Assembly: GCF_034259325.1 (NCBI RefSeq) | Contig: NZ_JAXIVS010000005.1 | Span: 496,001-560,000, forward strand | Direction of reading: 5' to 3' | DNA: 64,000 nucleotides | Source: Hyalangium ruber | Lineage (GTDB): Bacteria > Myxococcota > Myxococcia > Myxococcales > Myxococcaceae | Translations under genes and position numbers: made by a program | In this document: positions 39,232-46,564 of the stretch, piece by piece | Numbering within the stretch: the stretch's first letter is position 1 | Layout of the letters: each line of letters starts with the position of its first letter | Notes under the pieces: model-generated | What the model saw: only the letters and a program-made list of their open reading frames with translations | Told to the model about the DNA's origin: nothing | Databases searched by the model: none

Positions 39232-41085
39232 ATGATCCGTCCGGCAGCTCTCTCGGCCTCCAACGGCCTGCCCGCTCAAGAGGGAATGGCAATCTTTGAC
39301 TCCTCCGGCCGGCTGGCCGAGTGCAGCGCGGAGTTCGCGCAGCTGCTCGGAGCCCAACCCCAGAAACTCCTCGGCCGCGCGTACGAGGAGCTTTCTCTCT
39401 CGTCGGGGAGCTCCGCCCTGTCCCTGGTCCGACAGGCGCAGGAGACGGGGAAGGCCGCCTCCCAGGAACTCACCGTGGGTCAGGCCCTGCTGCGGGTCAT
39501 CGCCCAGCCGCTCCTGGCTCGCGAGGGCGGCGCTCCTCGTGTGGCCGTGACCCTCGCGGCGCTCGAGCAGGCGCCAGTGCCACAGGAACAGATGCAGTGG
39601 CTCGAGACGGAGTTCGCCCGGTTCCGCTCGTTGTTCGAGCATCTGCCGCTGATCGTCTGGACCGTGCGACCCAACGGCGCGCCCGACTACCACAACCAGT
39701 TCTGGTACGCGTTCACTGGCCTTCCCGAGGGCCCGATCGATCCCGATTCGTGGCGGCAAATCATCCATCCGGAGGACCTCCCCAAGCTCATCCAGAACTG
39801 GACCCATAGCCTGGCCACCGGCGAGCCCTACGAGATGGAGTGCCGCTACCGGCGGCACGATGGCGCCTGGATCTGGCATCGCATCCGAAACCTTCCCGTG
39901 CGCGATGCGGAGGGTCGCATCGTCTCCTGGCTTGGTTGCAGCATCGACATCCAGGAAAGCCGGGCCGCCGTCGAACAGGCGAAGGAGGAACAACGCAAGT
40001 CGGAGCAGGTACGCGCGGCGCTCGATACCTTCTTCGATGCCGTCCCCGCGGGCATGGCGCTCTTCGACGATCAGCTGCGCTACATGCGCATCAACCGATC
40101 CCTGGCGGAGATCAACGGCCTGTCCGTCGAGGCCCACATCGGGCATACGACGCGCGAGCTGTTCCCGGAGTTGAACCCCCATCCGGAAGGGCTCCTGCGC
40201 CAGGTCCTCTCCACGGGAAAGACGGTGGTCTTCGAGAGTACCGGCAAGACGCCCGCCTCCGACGATGAGCTCACCTGGATGGCATGCACGGCGCCCGTGC
40301 GCGCGCCGGATGGCCACCATCTGGGGGTGGCCACCGTGATCCTGGATATTTCGTATCGCAAGCGCGCCGAGGCCGAGCGCGATCGGCTCATCGCCGCCCT
40401 CGAGCGCAGCAACCGCGAGCTCGATCAGTTCGCCTATGTCGCGAGCCACGATCTCAAGGCGCCCCTGCGAGGCATCACCAACCTGGCGCAGTGGATCGGG
40501 GATGACCTGCAGGAGGTCATGACCGATGAGACGCGCAAGCAGTTGCGGATGCTGATGGGGCGAGCCCACCGCATGGAGGCGCTCATCAACGGCATCCTCG
40601 ACTACAGCCGTGCCGGGCGGGTGCGCGAACACCCCGAGAACGTCGACGTGGGAGTGCTCCTGACCGAGACCATCGAGATGCTCTCCCCGACGCCTCCAGC
40701 CTCCATCCAGGTCGAGAGCCAAATGCCTGTATTGCACTCCGAGCGAGTGCCCCTTCAGCAGATCTTCCTCAACCTCCTGAGCAACGCGCTCAAGCACTCC
40801 ATGCGCCCGGATGCACTCGTGCGCGTGAGCTGCACCGAGACGGGCGATGGCTGGGAGTTCTCCGTCGCCGACAACGGCCCCGGGATCCCCGCCGAGTACC
40901 ACGAGCGGATCTGGGGAATCTTCCAGACGCTGCGGGCGCGGGATGAGGTGGAGGGGACAGGGATTGGCTTGTCGGTGGTCAAGAAGATCGTCGAGGCCCG
41001 TGGAGGAGCCGTGAGGGTGGAGTCCGCCGCGGGGCAAGGGGCCACCTTCTTCTTCACCTGGCCCAAATCCGCCCCGAAGAAATAA
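39232..41085 (+). CDS. Multi-PAS histidine kinase
   Basis: 617 residues from MIRPAALSASNGLP; an upstream in-frame ATG (39136) reads through the inverted repeat and is less likely. Three PAS-like units are visible: about 15-110 (MAIFDSSGRLAECS), 125-270 (LIVWTVRPNGAPDYHNQFWY with a PAC-like IVSWLGCSIDI) and 290-400 (DAVPAGMALFDDQLRYMRIN). The kinase is of the bacteriophytochrome/Rcp1-partner type: ELDQFAYVASHDLKAPLRGI, NLLSNALKHS, DNGPGIP and GTGIGLSVV. The single-domain receiver 14 bp downstream is the evident partner. It has no membrane segments. Confidence 0.9.
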   Translation: MIRPAALSASNGLPAQEGMAIFDSSGRLAECSAEFAQLLGAQPQKLLGRAYEELSLSSGSSALSLVRQAQETGKAASQELTVGQALLRVIAQPLLAREGGAPRVAVTLAALEQAPVPQEQMQWLETEFARFRSLFEHLPLIVWTVRPNGAPDYHNQFWYAFTGLPEGPIDPDSWRQIIHPEDLPKLIQNWTHSLATGEPYEMECRYRRHDGAWIWHRIRNLPVRDAEGRIVSWLGCSIDIQESRAAVEQAKEEQRKSEQVRAALDTFFDAVPAGMALFDDQLRYMRINRSLAEINGLSVEAHIGHTTRELFPELNPHPEGLLRQVLSTGKTVVFESTGKTPASDDELTWMACTAPVRAPDGHHLGVATVILDISYRKRAEAERDRLIAALERSNRELDQFAYVASHDLKAPLRGITNLAQWIGDDLQEVMTDETRKQLRMLMGRAHRMEALINGILDYSRAGRVREHPENVDVGVLLTETIEMLSPTPPASIQVESQMPVLHSERVPLQQIFLNLLSNALKHSMRPDALVRVSCTETGDGWEFSVADNGPGIPAEYHERIWGIFQTLRARDEVEGTGIGLSVVKKIVEARGGAVRVESAAGQGATFFFTWPKSAPKK

Positions 41086-41099
41086 CTGGAGCCCGAGAT

Positions 41100-41510
41100 A
41101 TGCGAACCCTGAACATCCTGCTGGTTGAAGACGATGAAGTGGATGTGATGAACGTCCAGCGGTCTTTCAAGAAGAACAACATCAGCAATCCGCTCTATGT
41201 GGCGGGCAATGGCGTCGATGCGCTGGAGATGCTGCGCAGCGGCAAGGTGCCCGCGCAGAACCGGCTCATCCTGCTGGACATCAACATGCCGAAGATGAAC
41301 GGCATCGAGTTCCTGCGAGCCTTACGCGCTGACCCGGTGCTTCGCACGAGTCCGGTGGTGGTGCTCACCACATCCAACGACGACAAGGACCGGATGGAGA
41401 GCTTTCAGCTCAACGTGGCGGGGTACCTGCTCAAGCCGGTGACTTTCGGCTCCTTCGTGGAGCTGATGCTGGCCCTGAACAAGTATTGGATATTGGTGGA
41501 AATGCCTTGA
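41100..41510 (+). CDS. Single-domain response regulator (Rcp1-like)
   Basis: 136 residues, one receiver domain: ILLVEDDEVDVMNVQRSFKK, phospho-acceptor Asp in ILLDINMPKMNGIEFL, a Thr-rich VVVLTTSNDDKD switch and Lys in YLLKPVTF. The NMPKMNG form and length are those of Rcp1-type regulators that partner phytochrome-like kinases. It follows the multi-PAS kinase by 14 bp and should be its phosphate acceptor. It has no output domain, so it must act by protein contact or relay. Confidence 0.92.
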   Translation: MRTLNILLVEDDEVDVMNVQRSFKKNNISNPLYVAGNGVDALEMLRSGKVPAQNRLILLDINMPKMNGIEFLRALRADPVLRTSPVVVLTTSNDDKDRMESFQLNVAGYLLKPVTFGSFVELMLALNKYWILVEMP

Positions 41511-41559
41511 AGTGGAGATTGCCCAGCCAAAGCTCGACGTAGCTAAATCGCGAATCCGG

Positions 41560-41577
41560 CTGTAGCCTGAGCTACAG
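41560..41577. promoter_or_regulatory. Perfect inverted repeat CTGTAGC/GCTACAG
   Basis: CTGTAGC (41560-41566), CTGA loop, GCTACAG (41571-41577): a perfect 7-bp inverted repeat 17 bp upstream of the first ATG of the Mrr-like locus. No T-run follows, so an operator or autoregulatory site is more likely than a terminator. The winged-helix part of the downstream protein could be the binder, but that is inference. Confidence 0.5.
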
Positions 41578-41593
41578 GATCTATCGGGATATT

Positions 41594-42217
41594 ATGAAGC
41601 ATCACTGGCTCATGTCACGCTTCCATTCCGTGACATCGAGCCAGCCCGAATCCGAAGAGACGCTCAGCAAGTCTGCCCGGCTTCATCGCACCGTCGATGT
41701 GCCCCAGGCTGATCGTCTCGAGAACGTCCGGCAGCTGATGGCAGCCGCGAAGGAGGGCATTCAACACCCCGCAGCCCTTCGCGAGCTACTTGGAGTCGAT
41801 GAGCGCCATTTCGCATACTACCGCAGGGCCGCCACGATTCTGGGGCTCCTGGTAGACCGAGAGGACGGCCGTCTCGACCTCACCGAGGACGGGCGTGCGC
41901 TTCTCGGAACCAAGGAGCGCTCTCCCGAAGAACGCCGCCAGTTCCACGCTGCGATCATTTCCGCGCGCGGGCTGAGACCGTTCCAGTCCTTCTTCGAAGG
42001 CGAGACGATCTCCTTCGAGGAGATCTCGCACCGGCTCGCCCAGCTCACCGGCCTCTCGAAGACCACCGCCGACAGACGCGCGCAGACGCTCATGCGCTGG
42101 CGTGAATATGTGCGCGCTCCTGAGTCGACCGCGGTCGGCCCGGACCTCCCCAACCTCACCAGTCAGCTCGCATCTCATCGCCACGCACAACGCACTCGCC
42201 AAACAGCGATATCTTGA
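41594..42217 (+). CDS. Winged-helix DNA-binding half of an Mrr-like restriction protein
   Basis: 207 residues. Two helix-turn-helix-like units can be seen: IQHPAALRELLGVDERHFAYYRRAATILGLL (in part) followed by a DLTEDGRALL wing, and SFEEISHRLAQLTGLSKTTADRRAQTL. Such N-terminal domains precede the catalytic domain in Mrr-type restriction enzymes. The last 15 or so residues (SHRHAQRTRQTAIS) look out of frame. The catalytic domain continues at once in another reading frame (42102-42638), and joining the frames near 42170-42185 gives one protein of about 348 residues. So this is probably half of a frameshifted gene, or of one with a sequence error. Confidence 0.7.
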   Translation: MKHHWLMSRFHSVTSSQPESEETLSKSARLHRTVDVPQADRLENVRQLMAAAKEGIQHPAALRELLGVDERHFAYYRRAATILGLLVDREDGRLDLTEDGRALLGTKERSPEERRQFHAAIISARGLRPFQSFFEGETISFEEISHRLAQLTGLSKTTADRRAQTLMRWREYVRAPESTAVGPDLPNLTSQLASHRHAQRTRQTAIS

Positions 42218-42638
42218 ATGGCTCTCAAAGATGGAGCCCGCAGCGTTCGAGAACCTGGTGGGCCAGCTCGTTGAAGCCCTCAACCATCGCGATGTGGAAG
42301 TCACCGGACGACCCGGCGATGGAGGCGTGGATGTCCGCGCGGTTCGCGTCGACCAATGGGGGCATGCCGCGCCCATCGCCGTTCAGGTCAAGCGGTACAG
42401 CAAGTCGCTCGGACGCAGGACCGTGGACGAACTGCTCGGGACGATCGTGCGCGAGAGGTACGTTGCCGGCATCCTCGTGACGACCTCCGACTTCTCGAAG
42501 GACGCCCAGAAGGCAGCATCGCTCGCTCCTCAGATCCAACTGGTCAATGGGGCCCAACTCGTGGATCTGCTCGCCGAACACGGCGTAGCGATCGCATACG
42601 GCCACTATGGCGAGTTGGTGCTCGCCACGGGCGACTGA
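42102..42638 (+). CDS. Mrr-type restriction endonuclease catalytic domain (5' part out of frame)
   Basis: Up to 178 residues in this frame; homology-like sequence begins near HNALAKQRYLEWLSK (about residue 29). It has the PD-(D/E)xK signature of the Mrr_cat family: E50 in AAFENLVGQLVEAL, D77 in GRPGDGGVDVRA and Q95-V-K97 in PIAVQVKRYS, with the ILVTTSDFSKDA strand after it. The family cuts DNA, often methylated DNA, as a type IV restriction enzyme. No Shine-Dalgarno precedes an internal start, and the first 25 residues look like noise, so the gene is probably the 3' half of a broken locus. The IS66-family element ends 38 bp downstream. Confidence 0.75.
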   Translation: MNMCALLSRPRSARTSPTSPVSSHLIATHNALAKQRYLEWLSKMEPAAFENLVGQLVEALNHRDVEVTGRPGDGGVDVRAVRVDQWGHAAPIAVQVKRYSKSLGRRTVDELLGTIVRERYVAGILVTTSDFSKDAQKAASLAPQIQLVNGAQLVDLLAEHGVAIAYGHYGELVLATGD

Positions 42639-42676
42639 GGTCGCGCGGTCTGGGTGAGCATCTGCGGAGGAGAAAC

Positions 42677-42696
42677 GTAACTGTTCGCCGTGCCCC
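42677..42696. repeat. IS66 right terminal inverted repeat
   Basis: GTAACTGTTCGCCGTGCCCC. It matches the other end (GTAAGACCTCGCCGTGCCCC) at 16 of 20 positions and lies 48 bp beyond the tnpC stop. It fixes the left border of the element, 38 bp after the Mrr-like gene. Confidence 0.85.
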
Positions 42697-42744
42697 ATCC
42701 TGGTTCGGAGCTGACCCGGGAGGAAGGAGCGACAGGAGAGGCCG

Positions 42745-44262
42745 TCAGGCCTGGCTCTTCGGGAGCGTGACGGTGCCCGGTTTCTCGATGGCGGCGAGCG
42801 CAGCGCGCCGCAGGTAGTGCCCCGGGTCCTCTCCGCGCAGGCGCGCCGTCTCGATGAGCGAGTAGAAGAGAGCGGCCACCTCGGTGCCGCGCTGGGACTT
42901 GCTGCCGTAGTGGTTCTTGCGACCCAGCACCACGTCTCGCATCTGTCGCTCGACGTGGTTGTTATCCAGAGGCACCCGCGGGTTGTGCAGGAACACCGTC
43001 AGTCCGTTCCACAGCTCCAGCATGTACTCAAGGGTCTTGCGAAAGGTGCTGTCGGGCAGCGCCTTCTGAGACAGTGCCCACGCTTTGATGCGCTCGATGA
43101 GGGGGGTGGACTGCTGCTGGCGCACGGCGAGCCGATGGGTCAGCACCTCCTGCTGCGCCTTCTCCTCCAGTTCATGCCAGTCTGGGAGGTCTTCCTCAAT
43201 GGCATACAGCTGACCGATGAGCGTCAGCACCTGCTCGCAGCAAGGCTCGAACTTGAGCGCCTCCACGAATTTGCGCCTCACGTGGGCCCAGCAGAAGGCC
43301 AGGGTGGCGGGCGCGGGCCCCTCAGCACTGGCCTTGGTGGCCGTCTGGTACGCCGCGTAGCCGTCCACCACGACAACACCCTGGAAGTCTCCGAGCACCG
43401 TCTTGGCCGTGGCGCCCGAGCGACTGGGGAAGATGCGGTGGTACACCGCGTCCGGCGAGGCCACCGTCCACACGTACCACTTCTTTCCAGGGCCCTTGTC
43501 CAACAGGTACCAGAGGGTTTCATCCGCGTGGATCAGCGGTGAGGTGAATACCTCGGCCAGCAACGCCTCGTAGCTTTTGTGAAGGTGGCGGGCCAATGCC
43601 TCGAGCTGATCCCACAGCGTCTGGCGCTCCACCACCAAGCCCTCGCGCTGGAACATGCGCTGCTGGCGCGCCAAGGGCAGGTGAAAGGCATACTTCTGCA
43701 AGGCCACGTGGACGGCGAATTCCACCGAGTAACGGCCACCCTCCACCAAGCGTGGCGGGGTGGGCGCTGTCACCGGCGCTCACCCTTGAGGGCAGCGGTA
43801 CTTCTGACGGTGCAGCTTACGCAGCACGAAGTGGCGCTCCACCACGGTGATTTCTTCGCTGTCCTCTGTCTGCCCCTTCCACTCGTGCAGGGCACCACCG
43901 CATAGGCCACACACCTGGTCGGCTTCGTCCAGTGGCAGCAGCACCTCTTGGACGGGCAGCTCGGGCTGCACTCGCGGGCCATGGCCCGGCTGCTGCCGCG
44001 TGCGCTGCGGCGGCGGCTCGGGCGCCGACACGGGGCGCTTCTCGCTGGAGGCGCCGTACAGGCGCTGTTGCATCAGCGAAAGCTGCTCCTGGAGCTGGGT
44101 GAGCTCGCGCTGCAGCAGCTGCTGGGCGTCCTTGCCCTTGAGCCGGGCAATCTCCGCCACCAACTGCTCCAGCCGCTGGTGCAGCCGCTCATTCTCGGAC
44201 TGAAGCAGCCGAGCCACCTGTTTGGCCGTGTCTAAGTCTGGCAATTCGTCGATGAGCACCAT
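42745..44262 (-). pseudogene. tnpC: IS66 transposase TnpC, interrupted by an in-frame TGA
   Basis: Two frames in the same register (44262-43780 and 43773-42745) make a 505-codon IS66 transposase of normal length. The first part has the leucine-zipper-like QLVAEIARLKGKDAQQLLQR region and a zinc ribbon (CGLCGGALHEW, then YRCPQG). The second has the DDE residues: Asp in LIHADETLWYL, Asp in VVVDGYAAY and Glu in DNNHVERQMR. The break is a TGA at 43782-43780 exactly where the last zinc-ribbon Cys should be, before APVTAPTPPRLVEGG; a TGC/TGT to TGA change explains it. Restart at a GTG just after would give a transposase without its DNA-binding part. Confidence 0.88.
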
Positions 44263-44277
44263 CCTACTCTACAGGTG

Positions 44278-44371
44278 CTACGACGCGTGGCCCACCGCCA
44301 GGGTTTTTTCTTCGAAGGCCGGTGGCGACAACTTCCAGCGGCCTGCCAGCTCGCACCCCTCCAGGAACAGC
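44278..44371 (-). pseudogene. tnpB: IS66 tnpB, 3' fragment
   Basis: On the minus strand, directly upstream of tnpC, the frame reads LFLEGCELAGRWKLSP and ends GHAS-stop. This matches the C-terminal end of IS66 TnpB proteins (LLEG motif) and is the expected neighbour of tnpC. It is cut at 44371, where the inverted block begins with a second IS end. The matching 5' part is on the other strand (44849-45092). Confidence 0.75.
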
Positions 44372-44656
44372 GTAAGACCTCGCCGTGCCCCGTCGTGACG
44401 GGTTCTCCTTCTCGTGAGACCACCTGCGGCCACACACCAGGAGGTGGTCGGTGGAGTTGGAGAAGGAATTGGAGCAGTTCCGTCAGGAGGCGCAGCGGCT
44501 GAAGGCTGGGCGGCGCAGTGGCTCGTTGCCGTTCCCTGAGGCGCTGCGCGTCTTCGCGGTGCGCTATGCCGAGCACACCGTGGCGGCGGGAGGGACGGTG
44601 ACGGACGCGGCGCAGAAGCTGGGGGTGTCCGGGCCGACGCTCTACGAGTGGCGCAA
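44372..44656 (+). repeat. 285-bp inverted repeat, arm 1 (IS66 left end plus tnpA 5' part)
   Basis: Starts with GTAAGACCTCGCCGTGCCCC and runs through the first 68 codons of tnpA. The same sequence appears in reverse at 45093-45377; the encoded 68 residues are identical, and identity stops after GTGGCGCAA in both arms. Confidence 0.88.
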
Positions 44657-44855
44657 GGGCCGTCCCGCAGGACACCGCCGTCCGAAGTCCACCGAGCAGG
44701 GCGCGGCCCTGGTGCCAGTGCGCGTCGGCGAGCGTCGCGCCCAAGCCCAGGTGGCTGGAGTGCAGGCGATGGCGCTGGTGTCGCCAGGCGGCTGGCGAGT
44801 CGAGGGCCTCAGCGTGGAGAGCGCCGCGCAGTTGCTGGGGAGACTGGGGTGCTGA
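44451..44855 (+). CDS. tnpA: IS66 accessory protein TnpA (intact copy)
   Basis: 134 residues from a GTG start with AGGAGG six bases upstream. The N-terminal half is the helix-turn-helix of IS66 orfA: FPEALRVFAVRYAEHTVA, then GTVTDAAQKLGVSGPTLYEW. The tail ends with WRVEGLSVESAAQLLGRLG, the usual bridge into tnpB, whose GTG overlaps its stop. It is encoded inside the inverted block of the element. Its function in transposition is accessory and not well defined for the family. Confidence 0.88.
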   Translation: MELEKELEQFRQEAQRLKAGRRSGSLPFPEALRVFAVRYAEHTVAAGGTVTDAAQKLGVSGPTLYEWRKGRPAGHRRPKSTEQGAALVPVRVGERRAQAQVAGVQAMALVSPGGWRVEGLSVESAAQLLGRLGC

Positions 44856-45092
44856 CGCTCACGCGCGCGGTGCGCGTCTTCGCGTACGCGGCCCCGGTGG
44901 ACATGCGCAAGGGCTTCGATGGACTGAGCGCCCTCGTCGAGCAGCAGTTGGAAAGGCAGTTGCTCAAGGGGGATGTGTTCCTCTTCGTGGGCCGGTGCCG
45001 GCGTCGGGCCAAGGTGCTGCACTTCGACGGCACAGGCCTGGTGCTGCTCACCAAGAGACTCTTCCGGGGACGCTTCGCCCGGCCCTGGTGCG
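44849..45092 (+). pseudogene. tnpB: IS66 tnpB, 5' fragment
   Basis: From GTG 44849 (overlapping the tnpA stop) the frame reads VDMRKGFDGLSALVEQQL and FRGRFARPW, the core of IS66 TnpB. It breaks off at 45092, where the inverted tnpA arm begins; beyond this the frame stays open to 45673 but encodes the wrong strand of tnpA. About 80 of roughly 115 codons remain. The 3' end lies on the opposite strand at 44278-44371, with roughly 40 bp apparently lost. Confidence 0.8.
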
Positions 45093-45298
45093 TTGCGCCA
45101 CTCGTAGAGCGTCGGCCCGGACACCCCCAGCTTCTGCGCCGCGTCCGTCACCGTCCCTCCCGCCGCCACGGTGTGCTCGGCATAGCGCACCGCGAAGACG
45201 CGCAGCGCCTCAGGGAACGGCAACGAGCCACTGCGCCGCCCAGCCTTCAGCCGCTGCGCCTCCTGACGGAACTGCTCCAATTCCTTCTCCAACTCCAC
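45093..45298 (-). pseudogene. tnpA: IS66 tnpA, 5' fragment (inverted copy)
   Basis: On the minus strand the first 68 codons are identical in protein sequence to the intact tnpA at 44451; after the shared GTGGCGCAA the sequence switches to the antisense of tnpB. It is the outer-element copy of tnpA, truncated by the inverted block. Confidence 0.85.
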
Positions 45299-45377
45299 CG
45301 ACCACCTCCTGGTGTGTGGCCGCAGGTGGTCTCACGAGAAGGAGAACCCGTCACGACGGGGCACGGCGAGGTCTTAC
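45093..45377 (-). repeat. 285-bp inverted repeat, arm 2
   Basis: Reverse copy of 44372-44656, ending at 45377 with the complement of GTAAGACC. It marks the right border of the element. Confidence 0.88.
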
Positions 45378-45954
45378 CCTGGGACTGGCCACTCGGTCTG
45401 TGGAACTGGCTCCAGTTGAGGGGCCATCGCAACTCGCATGGTATTGAGCGCTTGGCAGCAGTTGCCCACAAGCCCCGACCCCCGACCTCCGCCACGCCTC
45501 CATGGAAGGACAGCCTGGGCAGGTGTGTGACCCACGGGATTGCCCGCCCTCTGCTCCAGCCCGGCGCGCAGCCCTTGGCGAACCCCGCAGCAGCCCTCCC
45601 CTCCCTCTCTGCTCTAGCACTTGAGCCTCAACTGGGGCCCCATTCCTCCTATTTCTGCCTACCGCTCAGGTAAAGGCACGGGGAGGGGGTCAGTTTTAGT
45701 GTCGCGAGGGGGCAACCTTGCTGTCGCTCTACAGGGGGCGAGTCCGCCGCCAACGTCTCTTGCCAGCTCCGAAAGGGCCTGACTAAGGACCCGAGTTTGA
45801 ACGAAGGCGGGGCGCGCAGATGTCTGATTGCCCACGAGTATCTTCTTTCCATGCAAGCCGGGTTTGACTCAGCACCGGGATGGTTCCTACACTGTCCGTG
45901 AATAATTTCCGCGCTGGGAATACAACAGCCGCCTACACCCGCCGTCGAGCGAGC
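45378..45954. other. Non-coding stretch between the IS element and the lanthipeptide locus
   Basis: About 580 bp with no gene I can support. Several open frames exist on both strands but none has a recognisable domain or start. A GC-rich, repeat-poor sequence with a GGGGTCAGTTTTAGTGTCGC stretch could be a remnant of another mobile element. Any promoter for the lanthipeptide genes must lie here, but no box is clear. Confidence 0.4.
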
Positions 45955-46533
45955 ATGTGCATGGCAGATGATCGGCAGCAGATCTTTCGAGAGAAAGCGC
46001 TTCGTCTCTACATGGCAAACAGCCAGAAGATGGTGCTTCCCCGACTGATTCGTCCGAGGGCGTTGGGGTATTTCTGGGGGCTCATCGCGCTGCTGGGGTT
46101 GGGGGCCGGGCTCCTCTCGTCCGTGCAGGTGCCGGTTCACGTGACGGGCCGCGGCTTGATCGTGGCGAGAGATTCTCCCACTGGGACCGAACTCGTCCTT
46201 CTGGCTCTGCTTCCACCCGACAGCCGCGTCGACCTCGCCCCGGCGCAGCACCTACTCGCCCGCTTTGCTACGAACCGTGAGCCCTTGCGCGCTAGCGTAA
46301 TGTCCGTGGAATCCCACGTCATGAGCCCTCAGGCCATCCGGGAGCGTTTCTCTCTGGACGCGGCATTGTCAGGGAGCGTGACGGAGCCCGCTGCCGTCGC
46401 GGTGGCAAGGGTCGAGTTCATCCCAGGGGAAATCCCTTACGTGGCCTACGCCGGCAGCATCTCCCACATCGAGGTGGTGACCGGCACACGCCGGATCATC
46501 GACTTGGTGCCAAGGCTCCACTCGTTTCTCTAA
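45955..46533 (+). CDS. Short HlyD-family membrane adaptor (lanthipeptide export)
   Basis: About 192 residues. The start FREKALRLYMANSQKMVLPR, one membrane helix (GYFWGLIALLGLGAGLL) and VPVHVTGRGLIVARD match the N-terminus of HlyD/LcnD-type adaptors that pair with C39 peptidase exporters. The rest resembles the beta-barrel part (VEFIPGEIPYVAYAGSIS). The long coiled-coil hairpin and lipoyl halves of standard adaptors (about 400 residues) are absent. It precedes the C39-ABC exporter by 31 bp. The first in-frame ATG is 45880; the start at MCMADDRQQ fits the family better, and 45961 is equally possible. Confidence 0.75.
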   Translation: MCMADDRQQIFREKALRLYMANSQKMVLPRLIRPRALGYFWGLIALLGLGAGLLSSVQVPVHVTGRGLIVARDSPTGTELVLLALLPPDSRVDLAPAQHLLARFATNREPLRASVMSVESHVMSPQAIRERFSLDAALSGSVTEPAAVAVARVEFIPGEIPYVAYAGSISHIEVVTGTRRIIDLVPRLHSFL

Positions 46534-46564
46534 TTAGCAAGTTCACGAAAGGCTTTGAGGCCTC

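Larger units (their letters stand above)
42677..45377 (-). mobile_element. Rearranged IS66-family insertion sequence
   Basis: Outer ends are matching terminal repeats: GTAACTGTTCGCCGTGCCCC at 42677 and, inverted, GTAAGACCTCGCCGTGCCCC ending at 45377 (16 of 20 bases alike, both starting GTAA as is usual for IS66). In the minus direction it reads: end, tnpA 5' part, then an inverted block (44372-45092: a second copy of the end, intact tnpA and tnpB 5' part on the plus strand), then tnpB 3' part, then tnpC. The 8-bp flanks (GGAGAAAC and CCTGGGAC) do not match, so no target duplication survives. tnpC carries a stop and tnpB is split, so the element cannot move by itself. Confidence 0.9.

Noticed and set aside
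39172-41037. 621-codon minus-strand frame opposite the PAS kinase
   Set aside because: Antisense of recognisable PAS and kinase motifs.
43774-43785. Selenocysteine codon in tnpC
   Set aside because: TGA at a Cys site fits, but only a weak 4-bp stem follows and the element is otherwise broken, so a nonsense mutation is simpler.
44648-45673. 341-codon plus-strand frame through the IS element
   Set aside because: Only the part 44849-45092 is real (tnpB); the rest is read-through into the antisense of the inverted tnpA copy and beyond.
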